Positions 1 through 10,910 of a stretch of DNA of 64,000 bases are shown piece after piece. Position 1 is the first letter of the stretch. Each line of letters begins with the position of its first letter. Both the position numbers and the translations under genes were made by a program. Source of the stretch: Calliphora vicina (Eukaryota > Arthropoda > Insecta > Diptera > Calliphoridae); assembly GCF_958450345.1 (NCBI RefSeq), contig NW_027052622.1:62001-126000 (forward strand), given 5' to 3'. The notes beneath the pieces were generated by a model. That model saw only the letters and a list, made by a program, of their open reading frames with translations, did not search any database and was not told where the DNA came from.

Positions 1-189
1 ACAAATCATTTTTATAACAAAAATAGTTTTCATACTACATATTTTTTTTTTTTGCGTTTATTTAAATTGCAATCTATCTTAATACAGATAATAAGCAACT
101 TTGATAAACAAATTTAATAAAACATTGATAGATGTACTCTTTTAAGTACAACTATAAGTATTATAAATTTACATATTTGTGACATTTAA

Positions 190-610
190 CATATTTATTA
201 TATACTTCGTCAATTCACAATTCCAACACTCAATTTTAATTGTCATTCCTACACGGATTTAATAGATTGGAAAGAGGTAGCCTTCTCAGAGCCCCCTTGC
301 ATTCAATTTTACTCAACAGAACAATTAATGAAATACAACGACTCAAGCAACATTATAGATATTCCAGGTAAAACATTATAAATTCTCATAAAAATCGCTA
401 TAATAAAATTAAACTTTTTACTAGAAAATTATTTTATCTTTGGTTAAGCTATTATGTATAAAATCGTGATATTTTAATAATATATTACTAATTTCAGATT
501 TTCTATGTCATTCACAAAATACAGAACGATTTGTACATTTTGTCAGTCAATCCATGCTATCAGTAATCGAAAAAACTCATGTAAACGAATTTGTAAATAA
601 ATATATATGA
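190..610 (+). pseudogene. C-terminal fragment of a two-exon gene, uncharacterised arthropod family
   Basis: Two blocks share one reading frame across an intron. Exon A runs from an upstream stop at about 189 to 367, ending CCAG before a GTAAAA donor. Exon B runs 498-610, after an ATTTCAG acceptor, and ends in TGA at 608-610. Joined, they give about 95 codons without a stop. The first block has a NFNxxxYTDLIDW-type stretch, the second CHSQNTERFVHFVSQ. From memory, a proline/CHxQxxER motif near the C-terminus marks a multi-copy uncharacterised protein family of arthropods, possibly transposon-derived; I could not test this. No start codon or acceptor is visible upstream, so the 5' part is missing or lies in exons left of the window. 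No function is assigned. Confidence 0.5.
368..497 (+). other. Intron inside the 190-610 gene fragment
   Basis: 130 bp, GT at 368-369 and AG at 496-497, with TTAATATATTACTAATTTCAG at the 3' side. Phase 1: the codon split over the junction (G + AT) reads Asp. The frame stays open on both sides, which supports real splicing. Confidence 0.5.
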
Positions 611-2222
611 AAAAATTATGTTAATATTAAAATATTTTCTATGAATTTATATTTTTAAGTTTTAACTGTTAATTAATATTTCTCATTTAGCAAACAATAT
701 ACTAAACAATGTAAAAATATATGTAATAAGCAGTTTTTCACATGTTACTTAAAATTAACAACAACATTCCAAAGGAATAACATTAAAATAATCATTATAG
801 CGCGATGTATAGTAAATGTTTTAGCTTAAATTTAAATATTCGTAATGTAACAAAAACAAAGTATACGAAATTATACATCGATGGAAAGCTTATAAAATTT
901 GAGTTATTTTGATGCCCATTACATATACTATGAATTGAGTATACAGAGATTGTCAGATAGGGATGAAATTGGGTTTAAACAAATTTGAATAAACATTGAA
1001 CTGGACTGAATTTTAAAAAACGAGAAAAACCATTTCGGTGAAATTACATGATGTTTATGATCAAGAAATTTCATCTATGTATTTGAATAAATTCTATGAA
1101 AAAATTAAAAAAAAATAAAATTTTGTCGACAATTTTTAAAATTTTTTAATTAAAAATTTTTTTTTTTTAAATTTCTTTTAACCAATTGAATGCGTCTCTC
1201 AAAGACCTTTCATATGATACCAAATTTACATATACTTCCTTTGGAAGAAATATGGAAAAAATGTAAAAAACCTCAAAAAAGGACCCCAGGACGAAAAAAT
1301 TCAAAACGTAGTCTTAGAATGAATCAAATTTTCATTTTAGGTGGGAACATCCGCTACTTTAATTTTGGGGCCACCCTAATGTACATATATTACATTATGT
1401 AATAATTTTAAACAGTAAAGAATTATGGCAACAACAACATGCATGAACGAAAATTCATGTTTTGTTACTTTATCACTTTATAGTTTTTACTGTTTTTTTT
1501 TTTGGTAAGGGCAGGCAGGAGCAGCTGATTTTTTAGCTGAGACTTCAAGCTGTAATTTCACATCTTTCGTTAAACAGCGCTCCACAGCGCTAAAAATATG
1601 CAGTCCACTGAAGTTGATGAACATTGAAATTTTGATGTTGTTTATATTTTGTTCTACGACATTTTTTATATGGCACTTTTCCAACTTTTTTTAATGCAAA
1701 TCTCATCTGTGACAATTGGAAATATACAACAAAGTCAAATGATATATGAACTTCGAGAGTGTCTGTCCAAACAAATAATAAATATATCAGCCTTATATTA
1801 CGGAATCATAATATTCAGATATCTGACAACAAAATACCAACAAATTATCCAAATCGGCGAACATGAAAAAAATGAATTTCGGACACTCTTCAACCAATGT
1901 GTGGCCTAACTATTGAAATGGCACTCGGTAGTTCTCCTGTTTCTGCTTCTATTGTTTTTTTCATATCTTGACATAGTTTTCTATACAAATAAATATTTGC
2001 TACAAATGTAGACTTCCCACCGCCAACGTAAGTTTATAATCCCGAGCACATAAAGGTTAATTAGAAAGATTTTAAGAATTCAAATGAATAATTTAATAAA
2101 TCTGCCATATCTCTGGTTATGGATATCAACGAAAAACAATATATAGCGTTTTTGATAGCGGATAGCAATTTGAAGCAAAAATTTGTTTCATAAATATGAT
2201 TCTGATTTACGCCCCATCCATG
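611..2222. other. A+T-rich non-coding stretch
   Basis: No supportable gene. The short open frames here lack coding character. The part at about 1319-1390 (ATGAATCAAATTTTCATTTT ... GGGGCCACCCTAATGTA) recurs at 39759-39836, so it is a dispersed repeat end. A slightly G+C-richer patch lies at 1500-1600. Confidence 0.5.
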
Positions 2223-2434
2223 CTGTGAAACATTTGCTGCAAAATATTTAAGTTTGTTGATGAAAGGGGAAAGAGGAATGGAAAAGTGTACTATGTTTCA
2301 TGTACATGAATTTATTCGTTCGTATTCGTTCTGTACAGAAATGACAAAAACTGAAAAGCAAAAAATTCACTGTGTGGACACGAATGCAGTATCAAAAGAG
2401 AATTTAAAAATGTTTTGCATCAAATGTTTCACAG
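2223..2434. repeat. Short inverted-repeat element (MITE-like)
   Basis: A 28-bp arm starting CTGTGAAACATTTG at 2223 is matched in inverse at 2407-2434 (CAAATGTTTCACAG), with about three mismatches. The 212-bp unit has no coding capacity. No target duplication was identified. Confidence 0.5.
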
Positions 2435-2559
2435 TGTAGACCGGGACTACCGAGCAGCTTTAGTAGCATCCACAGTAGGGTTTAATTTTTAATTTAAACA
2501 TTTAAATAATATTGATGATTTTATTAATTAGCATTATTAATTTTTTTGTACTTTTCTAG

Positions 2560-2622
2560 ATTAATTTGATGTTGAAACGAGGCCATTCAGAAGGAACATC
2601 CCACAACGACAAATCTTTTTAA
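2560..2622 (+). CDS. Possible 3'-terminal coding exon of a gene lying to the left
   Basis: A strong acceptor (TTTTTTTGTACTTTTCTAG, ending at 2559) is followed by 20 open codons (INLMLKRGHSEGTSHNDKSF) and TAA at 2620-2622. Base composition is clearly G+C-richer than the surroundings. A canonical AATAAA lies at 2717, and the A+T-moderate DNA to about 3200 looks like a fly 3' UTR. If real, the last intron is longer than 2.5 kb and its donor is outside the window. The peptide is too short to assign to a family; chance is possible. Confidence 0.3.
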   Translation: MNLMLKRGHSEGTSHNDKSF

Positions 2623-3358
2623 GGGCTACAACATAACATTGCTAGACTACTGCTAGCAACAAACACATCTAATGAAACCGAAAGGAAACCTCAAAGGTCC
2701 TTTAATACGTATAGCTAATAAAAAATAAAAAAGTTGGTTTACAAATTAGAATTACAAACAAAAAGCTGCAACAGAGAAGTGTTAATGGCTAAGTGCTGTG
2801 TAAAATATTAGTTTAACACCACTCATATTTCCTCGCCAACAATGTAGAGAAAAAGAATATCTATCGACAAAATATGTCATGTACACCACTCACAAAAACA
2901 CACCAAACCCAATTTCTATTTTCATCGCCCTATTGTCAAATCTCCCTGAAACTCCTGCTAATCTTACTCCCAATGTTAATAACAACAACAAAGAAGAACA
3001 GTTTACATACAATATAAATACCATTGTTATCATCATAAGCTATGGCCAATTCTTGTTCGAAACGTTCGTTTAGCATAACTTTCCATTTTTATTTTAGTTT
3101 AGATTTTATTTAAGCCTACACTGAATAGTGAATTTCGTTTTCGAAACACAAGAAACAAACAAACTACAAAAGTTTTTACTTTTATTAAATGAACATACAA
3201 TATATATATATACATATAAATACATACATACAAATAAACAAGACCGAAAAAATTAATAACTAATTAAAAAAAAAACAAAATACAGAAAACAGAAAGTTAC
3301 AACACCACAAGTGGTATATGTATGTATATTAGTTAAAAGAGAGTAATACTTTAGTAGT
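2623..3358 (+). other. Putative 3' UTR or intergenic DNA
   Basis: Contains AATAAA at 2717, short CAA-rich tracts near 2980-3000 and no convincing gene. Read as 3' UTR only if the 2560-2622 exon is real. Confidence 0.3.
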
Positions 3359-3363
3359 ATATT

Positions 3364-3369
3364 TATATA

Positions 3370-3448
<79 letters not shown>
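3364..3448. repeat. (TA)n microsatellite
   Basis: About 85 bp of alternating TA, broken twice by TACATA. Confidence 0.95.
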
Positions 3449-3451
<3 letters not shown>

Positions 3452-3858
3452 TTATATGTATGTATCTAACAAACAAATACAAAAAAATCGAGAAAATTTA
3501 ATTTTATTATTTAACGTGAAGTTTATTTATAACAGTTTTTTTTTATACATAGAATGAATGGATCGATTTTCTTTCACAATTCTAAATATGATGAAATTGT
3601 TAATACACATTTTAGCACGTTATCTTCTTATTCTTATTTAATAAACAAATAAAAATTTAAACAATGAAAATAAACTAATTTTGAAATGAAATAAAATTCA
3701 TTGAAAAATATGATTGATCATAAATAAGGCACTACTTTAATTTAAAAAAAAAAACAATACATAAATAAAATAAGAAAAAATTAACAAAGGATTACCATCC
3801 CAAAAATAAAACAAAAAACTATAAGGTATATATACTAAAGGTAAATTAATGATTGTTA

Positions 3859-3987
3859 CAGCCTGTTTATAGAACAAGAATGAGTAGGCCGAACGAAAAT
3901 TTAACATGTGTTTTGTTATTGTAACAAAAACAAAACACATTCAACGTTTTCGTTCGGCTTACTCATTATTGTTCTATAAACAGGCTG
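3859..3987. repeat. Palindromic MITE, family P (diverged arms)
   Basis: Arms CAGCCTGTTTATAGAACAAG ... and inverse ... GTTCTATAAACAGGCTG fold over nearly the whole 129 bp. The centre (TTAACATGTGTTTTGTTATT then GTAACAAAAAC) is almost identical to the palindromes at 14764-14889 and 14991-15113, although the outer arms differ. Confidence 0.85.
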
Positions 3988-3999
3988 CTACATAATTTA

Positions 4000-4584
4000 T
4001 ATAAAAAAAAACTTCTTACTTATTTAAATATAATATAAATAATATAATAAAAAGCAACCCCCTTTTAAAACACAAACAATAGCAAATCTATTTTTTTTTT
4101 GTTTTGGTTTCTTTTGGATTAGGTACTAGATATATATTCCGATAATGTAAATGTAGGTAAACTGAATACTTGATGGTCTATAGGTGGTTAAAACTCAAGG
4201 AATCATCTGCAGAGAGTCAACTCTGCTAAAAGTCAGAAGTTCGAAAATCCAACATTTAAGCCTATCGATACATTAATGTAACTTCAGTTGCGTTGTCAAA
4301 GGTCAGCCACAAATTTCTGGTTGCCAATTTGGCAAACAAAAGATAGCTGCCAGTTTGGAAACTGACAACTCAACTTTAGTTCGGTTGCCATCCATAATAG
4401 TAAGATAAGGTACCAATCCATATACCTAACACTAGTATTTAAGCGTAACCACTTTTTTAGCACAAATTTGTTTGACTTGTTTACTCTTACTAGTGTTTTG
4501 TAAAATCAAAAAGCATCAAATAAAATAAAACAATTTTTTTTGTTTTGAATCATCCTAAGTAAAATAAGTTTTTGAAATAAATAT
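4000..4584. other. Non-coding, no recognised feature
   Basis: A+T-rich DNA with short poly-T tracts. I see no gene or repeat structure in it. Confidence 0.5.
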
Positions 4585-4711
4585 CAGCCCAATTATGAAT
4601 AAAAATTCCGCGGGAGTTTTTTCCCTTTTCTCATTTTTCCTATTCAAATTCAATGGGAAAAAATTCCCGGGGAACAAACTCCCGCGGAATTTTTTATTCA
4701 TAATTGGGCTG
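4585..4711. repeat. Hairpin MITE, family Q, copy 1
   Basis: Inverted arms CAGCCCAATTATGAATAAAA and TTTTTATTCATAATTGGGCTG, with nested CCGCGGGAG/CTCCCGCGG and a central TTCCTATTCAAATTCAATGG. Flanked on both sides by AATAT, a likely 5-bp target duplication. Other copies are at 11638-11748 and 39909-39998. Confidence 0.85.
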
Positions 4712-5858
4712 AATATGAATTCAAATGTATTTTATTTAGTGGTTACGTGTTTTTCGTCAAATATTTGTCATGTGTGACCATACCTTTAGAGGTGCAATTC
4801 CAAATAATTTTAAAACATGGTTAGCAGGAAGTCAGACTTATGTCATAATAATTTGTTGTATTAATGCTTTCATTTAAATTGTTCCACTTCTTATAAATCG
4901 GACGAAAGTTTCTTTCCGCTTTGTTTTAAAATCCCTATTTGTTATAGGACAACCATTGACAAGTTTTATTTTATCTATCAATCAGTCATCGATACTTTCG
5001 TACATGATTAAAGAAACAGATTGCATTTTATCTTTGATCTAATACGAAACTGTCGATGTCGTAAAACGACAACGCCTTACTAACGATAAGGCTGATTTTC
5101 TTGTACATATTTTATGCGATGTTCGTTAAACCGAAAAAATACTGTAATATGAAAATGATTCAAAATCCTATTGCATGGAAGAAACATTTATTGCGACAAA
5201 AAACATATTCGTATTGCGGAAGTTTTTCTTTTGGAGAGATTGTACTAACAAGGCGATACTTCTTTCTAAGGAATACAAAACCAATACTACTAGAAGATAA
5301 AAATATGATATTGCTAGATACTCATTTAGGTGAAAAATAGAGGATATCTTCAGATAATCATCTGAATGATATACATATTTTTGTTTATAAACAAATATTA
5401 TAGAATCACTTCATTGCTCAATAATGATGGTGTTGTGTATGGGCCCTATTACTGGAAAAGCGTTCATTTACTTTTTACTATTTTTGAGAATTTAAGAGAG
5501 TAATTTTGTTAATTTTGATTTTTTTCTCTCGTTGCAAGTATTTACCGGGAAAGTAAATGAACAGACCTATTGTCATCTAATTTATTTTTAATATTTGTTT
5601 TCTTTGTGGAATTCTTTGTCACTAGTCATTAATATTCGTTCTATTAAATATTTAGCTGTATTTATGACTTCTTTACTGTGTTTAGAATAGTAATTAATTA
5701 TTCTTCCGGAAGCCGTTGGTTTCTGGTACCAATCCATTATTAAATTGTTCCCCTCTTTATCAACAAGGTATCTAAATATGGATGTTTAGAATCACACTAC
5801 TCCTCTATTGTAAATTTAATATATAAAGCCAATTCCTTTGTATCAGTTATCGAAGAAT
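4712..5858. other. Non-coding stretch
   Basis: No supportable gene. A weak inverted pair (GTTCATTTAC near 5463, GTAAATGAAC near 5550) may be a small degenerate element. Confidence 0.45.
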
Positions 5859-6764
5859 CAGGTATGTTCTGCAAATCACATTTTATAAAAGTGGTTTGAA
5901 ATCACATAAAAGGTGTTCTGAGCACATAATTTTGTGATTTTAAAACGTTCAACAAAGTCACTAATGTTTTCAAATCACTTGGTTATTTCTGCGGCTATTG
6001 CATGGAAAATATTAAAATAAATTATTTAAATAAATTAAACAATATGTCCTTTATTAATTTTCTTATAGAATTACTTGTTTTATTAAAAAAACACTTAAAA
6101 TTTAATAAAAATCTAGAGACACCTTTTCTGCTGTAAAAAGTTTATTTGCTTTTGTGATTTCTTTTGTGGTTTCAGGTTTGTTTTCAGTTGTCAGCTGTTT
6201 ATGATTTTCGAAAATACATGGAAGCTTGCCAGACTAAAATTTTTTAATGTCTGTCTAAAATATGTTCAATATCTTTAAATTAATTATAGAATTCGTCATA
6301 AAATTTATAATATTTGTTAGATTATATTATAAGTTATCAATATGCGTTAAGTTTTTTGCGCAAATTGGAAAAAAAAATGCAACAAAGTTGAAGCAAGTGG
6401 TAACCAAAAGCAATTGTGTACTGTGGCAGCTTTGCTGTTTTGTTTTCTTTTTGACATAGTGGTTGAGCTTGCGCCATAGTTTTTGCAAAATGTTTATAAA
6501 ATGTAATTCCATTCTTTTTAATTCAATTAAAGATATAACAGAAGCTCCAGGCATTTTTTTATTTTCACTTTAATATTTCTACAAAATTATTTGCAAAACA
6601 AAACATTTAAAATAAACGAATCAGCTGTTTTCTTGTGCTTTCGAAAATTTAAAATCACACCGAAAAATACAATAACAGTGTGATTTACAGAACAGGCACA
6701 AATCACACGTGTGATTTTAAAACGGTATGTGATTTGAAATCACGTGGATTACAGAACATACCTG
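5859..6764. mobile_element. Non-autonomous DNA transposon with CAGGTATGTTCTG ends
   Basis: The termini are inverted repeats: CAGGTATGTTCTGCAAATCA at 5859 and, in inverse, CAGGTATGTTCTGTAATCCA at the right end (to 6764). The ends also hold several copies of a GTGATTT/AAATCAC motif (for example 5876, 5935, 6680, 6710, 6730), as expected of subterminal transposase sites. The 906-bp interior has no transposase. The CAG start and subterminal repeats suggest the hAT superfamily, but no 8-bp duplication is visible. Confidence 0.75.
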
Positions 6765-6875
6765 TAAAACAAAATAAAAAGGGCAGTTACTAAAAATGAA
6801 ACAAATATAGAACTATATTATTTTCTGTCTCGTGACGCCTCTGTATACTTTGTGTGCGAGACCGACTGTTTTTAT

Positions 6876-7078
6876 CATGGCGTAATGATTATAAGGTGTA
6901 TGCGTTACGGCAACAAATACAACAATACAAATAACTTTTATAGTGTCAAAAACAACTGACATAATGTATACAAACTACAGCAAAAAAAAATTTTGACAAG
7001 ATTGAAGTTGTAAACAAACTCGAGCAAAAAAATAATCAGCTGTTTGATTAATGTCACCTTGTATATCATTACACCATG
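6876..7078. mobile_element. hAT-type MITE, family M (203 bp) with perfect target duplication
   Basis: TIRs CATGGCGTAATGATTATAAG and inverse CATGGTGTAATGATATACAA. GTTTTTAT flanks both sides (6868-6875 and 7079-7086), a perfect 8-bp duplication as hAT elements make. The interior has the same order of motifs (AACAAATACAACAA, CAAAA..TGACA, AAAAATAATCAGCTGTTTGA) as the three copies at 31.9-34.3 kb, so it is a diverged relative. Confidence 0.85.
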
Positions 7079-7148
7079 GTTTTTATACAATGTGTGTGCT
7101 TGCCAGTGTTGCCACCAAGAAAATTATAAACTACACATGCCTCATGAC

Positions 7149-8500
7149 CAGCGTTGCCGCTTTGGTCCAATTGGACCAAAATTGGTAGTTTGAAGTTAAC
7201 AAATTGACTTTTGGTAGTTTGGTTGGTTTGTTCCGATATTTGTCGTATTTTGGTAGGCTACGATATTTCTGAATACATAAGTATTTTTAAGAACAAAATA
7301 ATTAAAATAATAACGAAAAAACTACTTATGTTAAGCCAAAATAATAAAACTACATATTTGCAAAATATGAAGATAGCATTTTCTTAAATATTTAGTTATG
7401 TCAGTTAAATGTGTATTTATTTAGTAGTATTGAGTTCAAAAAATGCCACAGCGCTCTCAAAACTAATAATATGTGTTAAACTCTGCTTCAATATTTCTGT
7501 TTCATCTGACTCTTTAAATGTCCAATTATGGAAATTAAGACACGTAATTTATTTCTATATGAAACTTATTTGTGTTGAATTTTTTCGGAATACCAACACT
7601 TTTAGGAGTTTTATGTTCGTTTAAGTAATTTTCGGAAGAGGGCCTTATATAAAAGCTATGATCAATTATGAATTGAATTTTTAGGTGTAATATATTTGTA
7701 AAAATGTTATTTAATATCTATATAAATCAAGCATTTATGACGGATAATGTCTTATTTCTGGAGGACATTTATATGGGGGCTATGTGAAATACATGGACAA
7801 CTAGCCAGACAGACGTACGAAGGACATCGTTAAATCGACTCAAAAATAAAATCTCGAAAACTGAACGATTTTAACATATTTATGATTGTAGTGTTATTAA
7901 ATAACTTTCTTCCTCTGGGTAATTTTATAGCAGCAAGAATATAATTATATAGTTAACTATTAATTTTGAAACGAATCCATATAGCATTTCTCAAATATTT
8001 TAAATTTGGTAGGTTTTGGTAGGCTAAAAGTACAACGATCGGTAGTTTGGTTGGTTTGTTCAATTTTTTTAATTTTTTGGTAGGAAATACAATTAATATT
8101 TTTAAAATTTATAGTTTTTAAATTTAAAGATAACAAATAAAAAACATGTGTGAAATAAAATAGTTGGAAACCCTGATTATTGAACTTAACGCCGTTAAAT
8201 TGAGTAGGTAATGGTTCTTCTTTCGATTGACTGAATTTTGAAAAAAAAAAATATTTTTTATGTAAAAATATCCAATTTTTTAGTTTTATAAAAATCATGA
8301 AAAATCGAAATCGGCAGAAATTGTTCAGATTTATTGCATTATGACAAACCCACATGTAATAGCAACAAAATGATTTTTTTGCCCTGTGTAATCAAATGCT
8401 TATATTTATTTAAAATTAAATTTTTGGTAGGATAGGACAGAATTTGGTAGGTTTTAGAGTGTATGTTGGTAGGAAAAATATTTTCTTTGTGGCAACGCTG
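7149..8500 (+). mobile_element. hAT-type element, family S, copy 1 (non-autonomous)
   Basis: Ten-bp perfect TIRs, CAGCGTTGCC at 7149 and GGCAACGCTG to 8500. Next to the left end is the palindrome TTTGGTCCAATTGGACCAAA. Many copies of GGTAGxTT / TTGGTAGG lie near both ends (7184, 7213, 8011, 8041, 8080, 8426, 8448, 8467). The interior from about 7920 on matches the inverted copy at 35500-36758. No transposase remains. A fragment of a mini-me-like repeat (minus strand) lies at about 7760-7850. No target duplication survives at this copy. Confidence 0.8.
7760..7850 (-). repeat. Diverged mini-me-like fragment
   Basis: ATATGGGGGCTATGTGAAAT, then a (CCAGACAGACG) tract and ACATCGTTAAATCGACTCA match, in inverse, the central part of the repeat at 37187-37956. 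Confidence 0.5.
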
Positions 8501-9639
8501 ATTACACATACGAGAAAAAATTACACGTGTAAATAAATTTTCGTGATTTCAATACGAGAAATTGTGTAAAATTGTGATGAATATAAAATGTTTGTCACAG
8601 TGGACTCTGGGATGTTTGGACCAAATACGATCACTTTATTGTCAATGGACAATTTTCACTTGCGGTAATTTTAATTTATCCAGGAATTGGATACATGAGG
8701 GGTTTAAAGCAAAGTTAGCAATCTCTTTTTTTGTGAATTTTTCTAATTTAATGAATTTTTGAGATCAGTCAAATATGTCAATTCCAAATACGCTTTTAAC
8801 AAATATTAATCAATGTTCATTCGGAGATTGTTCCATTGGAAATTGTTACATTTCTATTAAAAATTTAACAATATTTAAAAAATAGCACACTGTTTGCTTT
8901 CGAATTTTAATTTATTCCTAATTTATATTAAGTGCTTGGAAATCAGTTTTGTTTTCAGTTTAAAAATTATAGCTCTGATCATTTTCCTTCCCAGTAAATA
9001 CTTTAGCAGTAAAATCTTGTAATGTTTATATTTATAAAATTTGTAGTTATAAATTTGAAATAAAGCTTCCAAAATAGTAAGTCAATTTTATTGTTTATTA
9101 TTTAAAACACAAACCAGACAGACAATAGCATAAACACAAAACAGTTCTTACGGGTATAAAAAATAACTAGTAACAATTTGTAAATACATTTTTCTCACAC
9201 AAATTCCTACGTTCTTGTTTTTTTCTCTTAAGATTGGCTAACGTTACCCCGAAATAACTGCAATTACCGTTACCCATATAATAGTTTATACCGTTATCTG
9301 TAAATACATTTACCCTTATTCTATAAACAATTTAAAATTATAAAAATACAAATTTTCGATTTGGGGTTATTTTGAAAATTAACGTTTTTCCAATAACAAT
9401 TTGTAATAACTTGTAAAAATGTATAGTTATTGAATAGTATTTGTCGTTTTATATTTTTTTCATGTTGGAATTAAAAGTCTTATATATAAACTAAAATTTA
9501 GTTTCTATTACCAATATTACGCAAACAAAACTATCACAAAAGGCGAAATGTCCACTTGGAAAACCAAACATAGCAATCTTCAAATTACTTATCGTATTTT
9601 TCTGCAAACCTTAATGTTAATTTAGTTCAAACTTGATTC
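8501..9639. other. Non-coding stretch
   Basis: A+T-rich with no gene. Scattered GTTACC/GGTAAC words around 9240-9310 may be relics of a repeat; nothing firm can be said. Confidence 0.45.
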
Positions 9640-9780
9640 ATATCTTCATCTTATATATAAATAGAACACACGTTTTTTTTGTGGTACACTTTTAAGTATG
9701 TTATTGTCCACATATATTAATAAAACATATATGGTTTTCGAATTTCGGCCACCGGGCGATCCTAGTACATATAATTCCAG
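9640..9780 (+). repeat. Dispersed repeat, inverse match at 34595-34925
   Basis: The order TCTTATATATAAATAGxxCACACG, GTGGTACACTTTTAAGTATG, TTATTGTCCAC and CACCGGGCGATCCTAGTAC is found in inverse at 34595-34925, where the unit is longer. Family unknown. Confidence 0.6.
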
Positions 9781-9783
9781 GTG

Positions 9784-10207
9784 CAGTGAAATAAGGCCAT
9801 AGGCAATAAGGTCATATGGCCTTATTACACATTGTGTTGAGAAATAAGACCATATGACCTTATTTCCATGGAAGAAGTGAAATAAATTATGACATTATTG
9901 CATCTTAGACAATTTTTTGTTTGCTAAAATGATTTATTTAATTTGCCAAGAAAAGAAAGTTCAATCAAAAATTAAAGAACATCCACTCCAAAAAAAAGTA
10001 TTTTTTAATAATTTATTTACAAGAAAGGCTCCATGGAGGAGAAAGTCCCTAAGAGCGGACAACAAGCAACAAGCAATTTTACACTGATATGGCTTTATTT
10101 CCACTTTGGCCAATAATTGATTATGACTTTATTTCACTCCCACGGTGGTAATAAAGTCATATGGTCTTATTTCTCAACAACAATAAGGCCATAATTCCAT
10201 TATACTG
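9784..10207. repeat. Inverted-repeat element rich in ATAAGGYCATATGG
   Basis: Imperfect TIRs CAGTGAAATAAGGCCATAGG and inverse CAGTATAATGGAATTATGGC. The motif AATAAGGTCATATGGCCTTA and relatives recur about eight times in both orientations near the two ends, leaving a simple centre. This resembles subterminal transposase binding arrays. No coding capacity and no clear target duplication. Confidence 0.65.
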
Positions 10208-10430
10208 AGTAACAAACGAGTACAATATAATAAATATGAATACTAAAATACTAAAAATAGAGGATATAGCTACTTTTCCTCATATAGATGTACATATTTA
10301 TTTCAGTCGGTTTTGAAATCTGAACAATCCATAATTCATTCATTCAATTAAAATCCAAAATATAGATAAAAGACATACATTGACAATATATTTTGGATAT
10401 AATTGGAATTTAAAATTACACATGAAAAAT

Positions 10431-10558
10431 TACGCCTGTATTTATTTCAATTCGCCACTGCTGTCACCTTGTTAAATACGCCTTGGAGTCTACTTTATCA
10501 AAGTCAAGGCGTATTTAACAAGGTGACAGCAATGGCGAATTGAAATAAATACAGGCGA
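10431..10558. repeat. Large palindrome
   Basis: CGCCTGTATTTATTTCAATT ... CACCTTGTTAAATACGCCTTG is followed, after a 19-bp centre, by its near-perfect inverse. Its right arm is the left end of the 10505-10695 element, so the palindrome is two left ends of family M placed head to head. Confidence 0.9.
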
Positions 10559-10695
10559 ATTCACTTATTTTTTTTATATAGAGTTTGACATATGGACGTA
10601 CGGGCGAATATTTTTTATATATGTAGTTTGACATTTGTGCGTGTTATTTCTATAATCATCTGTGCTGCCTATGGCACCTTATTAAATGCACCTTG
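10505..10695. mobile_element. hAT-type MITE, family M relative, with perfect target duplication
   Basis: The left end CAAGGCGTATTTAACAAGGT and the inverse of the right end CAAGGTGCATTTAATAAGGT match well. ATCAAAGT flanks both sides (10497-10504 and 10696-10703), a perfect 8-bp duplication. 191 bp, no coding capacity. Confidence 0.8.
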
Positions 10696-10699
10696 ATCA

Positions 10700-10900
10700 A
10701 AGTAAATTAATAAAGTAGCGACAGTACTACAACAAATACAACATTTACAAAAACCACAAGCAATTTTGTTTTTGGTTTAAGTTTATACTCTGTGTCGCTG
10801 TTTTAGAGTGGGTCAAAGTTTTCATCAAAGTAAATTAATAAAGTAGCGACAGTACTACAACAAATACAACATTTACAAAAACCACAAGCAATTTTGGTTT
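10700..10900. repeat. Direct repeat of about 80 bp
   Basis: The block beginning ATCAAAGTAAATTAATAAAG and running through TACAACAAATACAACATTTA and AAACCACAAGCAATTTT occurs at about 10696 and again at about 10823. Its first bases match the right arm of the adjacent foldback, so it is probably the end of another family of foldback element. Confidence 0.75.
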
Positions 10901-10910
10901 AAGGTCTGAG

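Noticed and set aside
1649..1909. 86-codon plus-strand frame
   Set aside because: Low-complexity hydrophobic translation of A+T-rich DNA; no splice or family support.
3364..3448. Origin or regulatory role for the (TA)n tract
   Set aside because: Simple microsatellite; nothing in the sequence supports more.
5101..5340. 79-codon plus-strand frame
   Set aside because: No motif, no promoter or poly(A) context; chance length for this composition.
7960..8355. 131-codon open frame on the minus strand
   Set aside because: Lies inside the non-autonomous hAT-type element; Phe/Lys-rich A+T composition and no domain. The other copy does not keep it open.
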